Source: Methanomassiliicoccus sp.
GTDB lineage: Archaea > Thermoplasmatota > Thermoplasmata > Methanomassiliicoccales > Methanomassiliicoccaceae
Direction of reading: 5' to 3'
DNA length: 64,000 nt
Assembly (NCBI GenBank): GCA_033485155.1
Contig: JAWQJJ010000002.1
Coordinates: forward strand, 372,001-436,000
Shown here: positions 60,793-64,000 of the stretch, piece after piece
Numbering within the stretch: position 1 is the first letter of the stretch
Layout: each line of letters starts with the position of its first letter
Made by a program: the position numbers and the translations under genes
Notes under the pieces: generated by a model
The model's database searches: none
What the model was told of the DNA's origin: nothing
Seen by the model: the letters and a program-made list of their open reading frames with translations, nothing else

Positions 60793-60914
60793 TCCGTCGA
60801 AAGGAGGGCGGCGAGGTCATCGGCGATGGCCCGCGCCGTGACCTTATCTATATGATTATTGTACCTTTCCTGAACAGCCAGTAAACTTTGGGGGATAAGG
60901 ATATCTACCCCCAT
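60714..60914 (-). CDS. Chimeric ORF made at the right junction
   Basis: 66 residues: MGVDILIPQSLLAVQ comes from the host side (attR repeat), the rest (YNNHIDKVTARAIADDLAAL, CPLCGIPHNGAC) from the element. The stop lies inside the 109-residue gene region in another frame. The element thus supplies a new C-terminus to the host ORF. Whether it is expressed is unknown. Confidence 0.5.
   Translation of the reverse strand: MGVDILIPQSLLAVQERYNNHIDKVTARAIADDLAALLSTECPLCGIPHNGACRNPLYPLRRGVGL
60870..60907. repeat. attR: right copy of the 38-bp direct repeat
   Basis: Identical to 28397-28434. It ends 28 bp before the ATG of marker 3 and holds GGATATCTA (60899-60907), which is placed like a TATA element for that gene. 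Confidence 0.92.
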
Positions 60915-60935
60915 TCACTTTATCAATGGGACCAG

Positions 60936-62675
60936 ATGCTTCTGAAGGTAAACGGAAAGGAAAAGCAGGTCAGCGAGAACGCGCGGCTGGGGGAGGTCAT
61001 CGTCGGAGAGCCCTACGAACCAGGAGCGACGGTTGCGGTCACCCGCTCGACCAGTTCCATCCAGAAGGAGACCAACGAGTTCGAGCTGGTCACCGCCAAG
61101 GGCTCGCTGTTCCTACGACTCAACGGTTCGTCGTTCGCTGAAACATGGAGGAACCTAGTCCCCCAGATGGTCGGGAGCTCCGTTAGGTGGCAGAGCAACA
61201 AAGTGCTGGCGGTCGGCTCTTTCCCATCGACGCTGGAAGTCGACAGAGGGCGGTACCACTATTCGAAATACGACTGCTACTTCTCCCTGGGCGGGTTTGA
61301 CAACCGCTCCACATATATGATGATCGCCAAGATCGATCACGATGGCGCCTATGGTGTGGCGGAAGGCAGGATCGGCCGCATCACCCGAGGCCGACACCTG
61401 CTGGGGGTGATCGAAGAGGGCGAGAGGATCGTCGAGATACGCCCGGTCGTGTTGGAGCTCTCGGATAAAGATGCATTTCCCACCAAGGACATGGACCTTC
61501 GTCTGGAGGAAGGAATGTCGGTGGAGACCTATGTCCAGGTTGACCTCGATCGTCGTTCTCCCATAAGCTGCGAACAGTTCCTTGTGGTCACCGGGAGCGG
61601 GCGATTGGACATCACCGATCGGACCTCGACCTACTCGGGCAACTCCAAGCGCATGGACGTGACCCTAATACCGGAGCATGTCGCGGTCCGGGAGGATGGG
61701 GACGTTACCGTTCGGCATGAGGGTTCCTTCACTGGCCGTATCTACTTCTACCGCAGGCGCCGTCAGCAATCACCGGCCCACAACCTTGTCGGCAAGATAG
61801 TCGCCGGTCATGAGTTGGTCCGCCTCGCCCCCCTGGACTCCTTCATCACTATCCTATCCAACCCATCGAGGATCATGACCATCGGGATGACCCAGAGGAA
61901 CGCCCAGGCCTTCCTCGAGGCCAGAGGGCTGAGGCAGAAGCGGACCGGGTTGGTGGACGACACTGCCCTGGTAGGTGAACAGGAGCCAGAGCTGACGATG
62001 GAGATCAAGGACGGTTCGGAGGTCGAGACCTTCGGTGTGCTGCCGGAGAAGGTCTCGGTCTGGGAACTGGACGACGAGAAGGCATCCAGGAGCTCGCACT
62101 ATTTCCGCAAGATGACCGGGCTGGACCACAAACCTATCGGTACCCTGAAAGTCTTCTTCACCTACTCCGAGATGCCCACGATCACCTTCGTAGGCAACGC
62201 AAAGGAAGCCTCTGTCCTCCTGCCGGAGAACCCCTTCGAAGACGCGTCCCCGAGGGGTCAGGTCGGCATAACCAATATGTCGAGGCCAAATCGGGGAACG
62301 ATCGGAATACGTCTCGATGGCAGTCCGGAGTTCGGGCCGACGGGGGAGGAGCGCTACGGGACGAATGTAGTGGGCACGGTGCTATCAGACCTCGGAGTCC
62401 TCATGCGGGACATCAAGGACGGGGACATCGTTTACCTCCGCGAACGTCGGCCAGGTGAGGTCTTCGCGCCTCAGGCGGCCGAGGCCCCGATGAAGCAGGA
62501 GATCACCCTGGACGAAATATCGGAGATCGCCCGTCAGGCCGAATTCATGGAGCACACGCCTCCCGCCGGCCCGTTCCAGGGAGCGTCCGGGGAGACAGGG
62601 GAGCGGAAAGCCTCAGGTAAGGAGGAAGGAAAGAAGGGGGGAAGGCCACGAGCGAAGAGACCGAAACAAGAATGA
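60936..62675 (+). CDS. mmp3: Methanogenesis marker protein 3
   Basis: 579 residues from ATG 60936 (MLLKVNGKEKQVSENARLG). The frame extends to a TTG at 60888 inside the attachment repeat, but those residues are not family sequence. The protein matches the UPF0288/marker 3 family: long beta-rich protein with a FKBP-like centre (GRIGRITRGRHLLGVIEEGE) and a C-terminal ISEIARQAEF helix followed by a charged Lys/Arg tail. Marker 3 is conserved in methanogens and co-occurs with Mcr; its role is thought to lie in Mcr maturation. First gene of the 3-6-5-15 operon. Confidence 0.9.
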   Translation: MLLKVNGKEKQVSENARLGEVIVGEPYEPGATVAVTRSTSSIQKETNEFELVTAKGSLFLRLNGSSFAETWRNLVPQMVGSSVRWQSNKVLAVGSFPSTLEVDRGRYHYSKYDCYFSLGGFDNRSTYMMIAKIDHDGAYGVAEGRIGRITRGRHLLGVIEEGERIVEIRPVVLELSDKDAFPTKDMDLRLEEGMSVETYVQVDLDRRSPISCEQFLVVTGSGRLDITDRTSTYSGNSKRMDVTLIPEHVAVREDGDVTVRHEGSFTGRIYFYRRRRQQSPAHNLVGKIVAGHELVRLAPLDSFITILSNPSRIMTIGMTQRNAQAFLEARGLRQKRTGLVDDTALVGEQEPELTMEIKDGSEVETFGVLPEKVSVWELDDEKASRSSHYFRKMTGLDHKPIGTLKVFFTYSEMPTITFVGNAKEASVLLPENPFEDASPRGQVGITNMSRPNRGTIGIRLDGSPEFGPTGEERYGTNVVGTVLSDLGVLMRDIKDGDIVYLRERRPGEVFAPQAAEAPMKQEITLDEISEIARQAEFMEHTPPAGPFQGASGETGERKASGKEEGKKGGRPRAKRPKQE

Positions 62676-63073
62676 TCGTAATCGCGCCCAGCTCGGAGTT
62701 GACACCGGACCAGATAGCTCGGTTCATCCACTCCCTGGGCCTCAACCTCAATATCAAAGAGACCTGTTACGGCGCCAACATCGAAGGCTCCAAGGACGTC
62801 GTCCGCAAGGCGCTGGCCGAAGTGAGGAAGCTAGATCCAAACCGTATATTCTCCAAGGTAAGGGCCTTCCCCATCGGCGATGAGCGGCGATGCCGCGCGC
62901 ACCATGGCTCCCGTCCCGGGTTCAACCAGGTCGAGAAGGAGTGGAGGGACCTTTCCATGATCGACACCGGGTTGTGCGCCGCGGACCGGGGGGAGATATG
63001 TGAACTTCCCCCCAAGCCCAAGGAATTGCCGGTCAAAAGACTCAAGGAGATAGTAGACGAGGTGACCAAATGA
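62672..63073 (+). CDS. mmp6: Methanogenesis marker protein 6
   Basis: 133 residues. MIVIAPSSELTPDQIARFIHSL and ETCYGANIEGSKDVVRKAL, with DERRCRAHHGSRPGFNQVEKEW, are family landmarks. Start ATG overlaps the marker 3 stop by 4 bp. Belongs to the conserved marker set that supports Mcr or F430 maturation, probably in a complex with markers 3, 5, 15 and 17. Exact role unknown. Confidence 0.9.
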   Translation: MIVIAPSSELTPDQIARFIHSLGLNLNIKETCYGANIEGSKDVVRKALAEVRKLDPNRIFSKVRAFPIGDERRCRAHHGSRPGFNQVEKEWRDLSMIDTGLCAADRGEICELPPKPKELPVKRLKEIVDEVTK

Positions 63074-63504
63074 AGATTTTCATGATCCCGCCAAACAGTC
63101 TTATATTGTACGATCTGGTCGAACGGTTCGGCCACCAGCCCCTCTCCCTTATGGGCGAGCTACGCGAGCACGTGGTGAGACCGGAGGTCGAGTCGCCTCC
63201 GCTCAACCTCTCCCAGGATGACATCATGAAGGGGCTGAAGTACGCGGGCATCGAGGTCCCCTCGGGGGTGCGGGGACGATTGGCCATCTGGGGGCCGATG
63301 GTCGACCAGGCCGAGGCGGCCATCATCATGCACGACATGCCCTACACCTTCGGCTGCGTAGGATGCCACCGCACAAACCTCATGCTGACATATATGGTGC
63401 GGCGGAAGAAGATCCCCACGCTCGAGGTCCATTACCCCCATGACGACGAGGAGGCCAAGGTCATGGTCACAAAGATAAAGGCCTTCCTGGAGGGATTGAA
63501 ATGA
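63070..63504 (+). CDS. mmp5: Methanogenesis marker protein 5
   Basis: 144 residues. [22 protein letters not shown], then [29 protein letters not shown] and LEVHYPHDD (cores). Its ATG overlaps the marker 6 stop (ATGA). The CxxC in GCVGCHRTN could be a metal or redox site. Conserved marker of methanogenesis. Confidence 0.9.
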   Translation: MKIFMIPPNSLILYDLVERFGHQPLSLMGELREHVVRPEVESPPLNLSQDDIMKGLKYAGIEVPSGVRGRLAIWGPMVDQAEAAIIMHDMPYTFGCVGCHRTNLMLTYMVRRKKIPTLEVHYPHDDEEAKVMVTKIKAFLEGLK

Positions 63505-64000
63505 CCATCAAGATCGCCCAGCTGTCCTGTGGGACAGAGTATTCGGGCGTGCAGTCGGAGATCGAGCATGCCGCCACCACCGTGGGAGGCAAGATGGTCT
63601 ATCCGGACGTGGCGTTCGATGACATCAACCGCTCGGTCGAGGAGTTCGGTTTCGAGCCCGCTTCACCCCAGCTCCGTCTGATGATCGCACGCGCCAAGGC
63701 TTTGGCCGACGGCCACTACGACGCGGATGCTGTCTTCATCGCCAGCTGTTTCCGGTGCGCCGAGGGCGCGCTGGTGAGAAACGAGATCCGCCGTTACATT
63801 CAGGAGCACACCAAGCTCCCCGTGGTCACCTATTCGTTCACCGAGCGGCTCAAGGCCGCTCAGCTCCTTACCAGGATGGAGGCGTTGGTCACCATCGTGG
63901 AGAAGAAGGAACTGCTGGCCAGAGAGCGGCAGGTAGGCCTCACCGCGGGCATCGACTCAGGATCCTCGACCACCAAGGCGATGATCCTGCGCGACAATGA
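63501..64000 (+). CDS. mmp15: Methanogenesis marker protein 15, 3' end outside window
   Basis: Begins at ATG 63501 in an ATGA overlap with marker 5. [18 protein letters not shown] opens it, and [18 protein letters not shown] precedes [17 protein letters not shown], an ASKHA (BadF/BadG-type) ATPase phosphate loop. This is the activase-like marker 15, proposed to act with other markers in reductive activation or maturation of Mcr. The gene runs off the window edge. Confidence 0.9.
   Translation, partial: MTIKIAQLSCGTEYSGVQSEIEHAATTVGGKMVYPDVAFDDINRSVEEFGFEPASPQLRLMIARAKALADGHYDADAVFIASCFRCAEGALVRNEIRRYIQEHTKLPVVTYSFTERLKAAQLLTRMEALVTIVEKKELLARERQVGLTAGIDSGSSTTKAMILRDN

Larger units (their letters stand above)
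28397..60907. mobile_element. Integrated provirus or virus-derived element, about 32.5 kb
   Basis: Bounded by an exact 38-bp direct repeat with a tyrosine integrase just inside the left copy. Contents: a divergent regulator/integrase switch, Abi and KAP genes, an archaellin-like gene, an operon of ATPase, membrane and giant secreted proteins, a defence island, a serine recombinase, dcm, and an iteron-type replication region. No terminase, portal, tail or HK97-type capsid gene is present, so it is not a tailed virus. The ATPase/membrane-protein/spike set resembles pleolipovirus organisation. Base composition varies between modules, suggesting a mosaic. Confidence 0.88.

Noticed and set aside
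28435-60869. Tailed-virus (head-tail) provirus
   Set aside because: No large terminase, portal, major capsid, tape-measure or baseplate-like gene was seen; the ATPase and secreted proteins fit another virus type better.
60888-60935. Upstream extension of marker 3 to a TTG inside the attachment repeat
   Set aside because: Those residues are not family sequence; ATG 60936 gives the normal N-terminus.
63755-64000. 81-codon plus-strand ORF at the window end
   Set aside because: It is an out-of-frame shadow of marker 15, which starts at 63501.
1-64000. CRISPR arrays
   Set aside because: No regularly spaced direct repeats with unique spacers were seen. The only clustered repeats are the iteron-like TTGAC copies, which are too short and close.

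Overview
The window is archaeal and comes from a methylotrophic methanogen, most likely a member of the Methanomassiliicoccales. The evidence is a complete mcrBDGA operon, atwA and a separate methyl-CoM reductase mcrC, a methanogenesis-marker cluster (markers 3, 6, 5, 15), a corrinoid methyltransferase set (corrinoid protein, MtaA/MtbA-type methyltransferase, RamA-type activase), the YcaO/TfuA thioamidation pair, and archaeal housekeeping genes (DHH/RecJ-like nuclease, Lrp regulator, tRNA-His with an encoded G-1). Host genes are GC-rich. Several accessory genes are clearly AT-richer.

Host left arm (1-28.4 kb). It starts with a DUF835 membrane protein, tRNA-His, argF, a DNA-repair pair (DHH nuclease and RNase H-fold exonuclease) and a phosphoesterase. 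Methyl-transfer genes follow: an orphan corrinoid protein, a stand-alone LigD-type polymerase, MtaA/MtbA, a UroD-family paralogue and RamA. Next is the methyl-CoM reductase block: a SAM methyltransferase divergent from ycaO-tfuA, then mcrBDGA and a DUF2098 gene. After a few small genes come a DUF2111-type regulator divergent from atwA-mcrC, then a TPR protein, a TusA-like protein and an HTH regulator. YcaO and TfuA would install the McrA thioglycine; AtwA and McrC are Mcr activation and assembly factors; RamA would reactivate corrinoid proteins.

Integrated element (28,397-60,907, about 32.5 kb). An exact 38-bp direct repeat (28397-28434 and 60870-60907) brackets a tyrosine integrase and roughly 30 accessory genes. 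From left to right: an integrase/regulator operon with palindromic operators; an Abi-like gene, a KAP NTPase and an orphan archaellin; a leftward six-gene operon encoding a packaging-type ATPase, membrane proteins and two giant secreted spike-like proteins, with no tailed-phage terminase, portal or major capsid protein seen; an 8.2-kb defence/metabolic island (McrBC, alanine racemase, a membrane-anchored protein, a tandem D-Ala-D-Ala ligase) flanked by a duplicated cassette; a serine recombinase and a C5-cytosine methyltransferase; and an iteron-rich segment beside a winged-helix protein. I read it as a provirus or virus-derived plasmid of an enveloped, pleolipovirus-like type. That assignment is inference.

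Host right arm (60.9-64 kb). The attachment site lies directly in front of the methanogenesis marker 3-6-5-15 operon and has split a small divergent ORF. The strongest candidates for undescribed biology are the provirus itself, the alanine racemase/tandem Ddl locus inside it, the second reading frame inside its dcm gene, and the cis-regulatory structures at the mcr operon.
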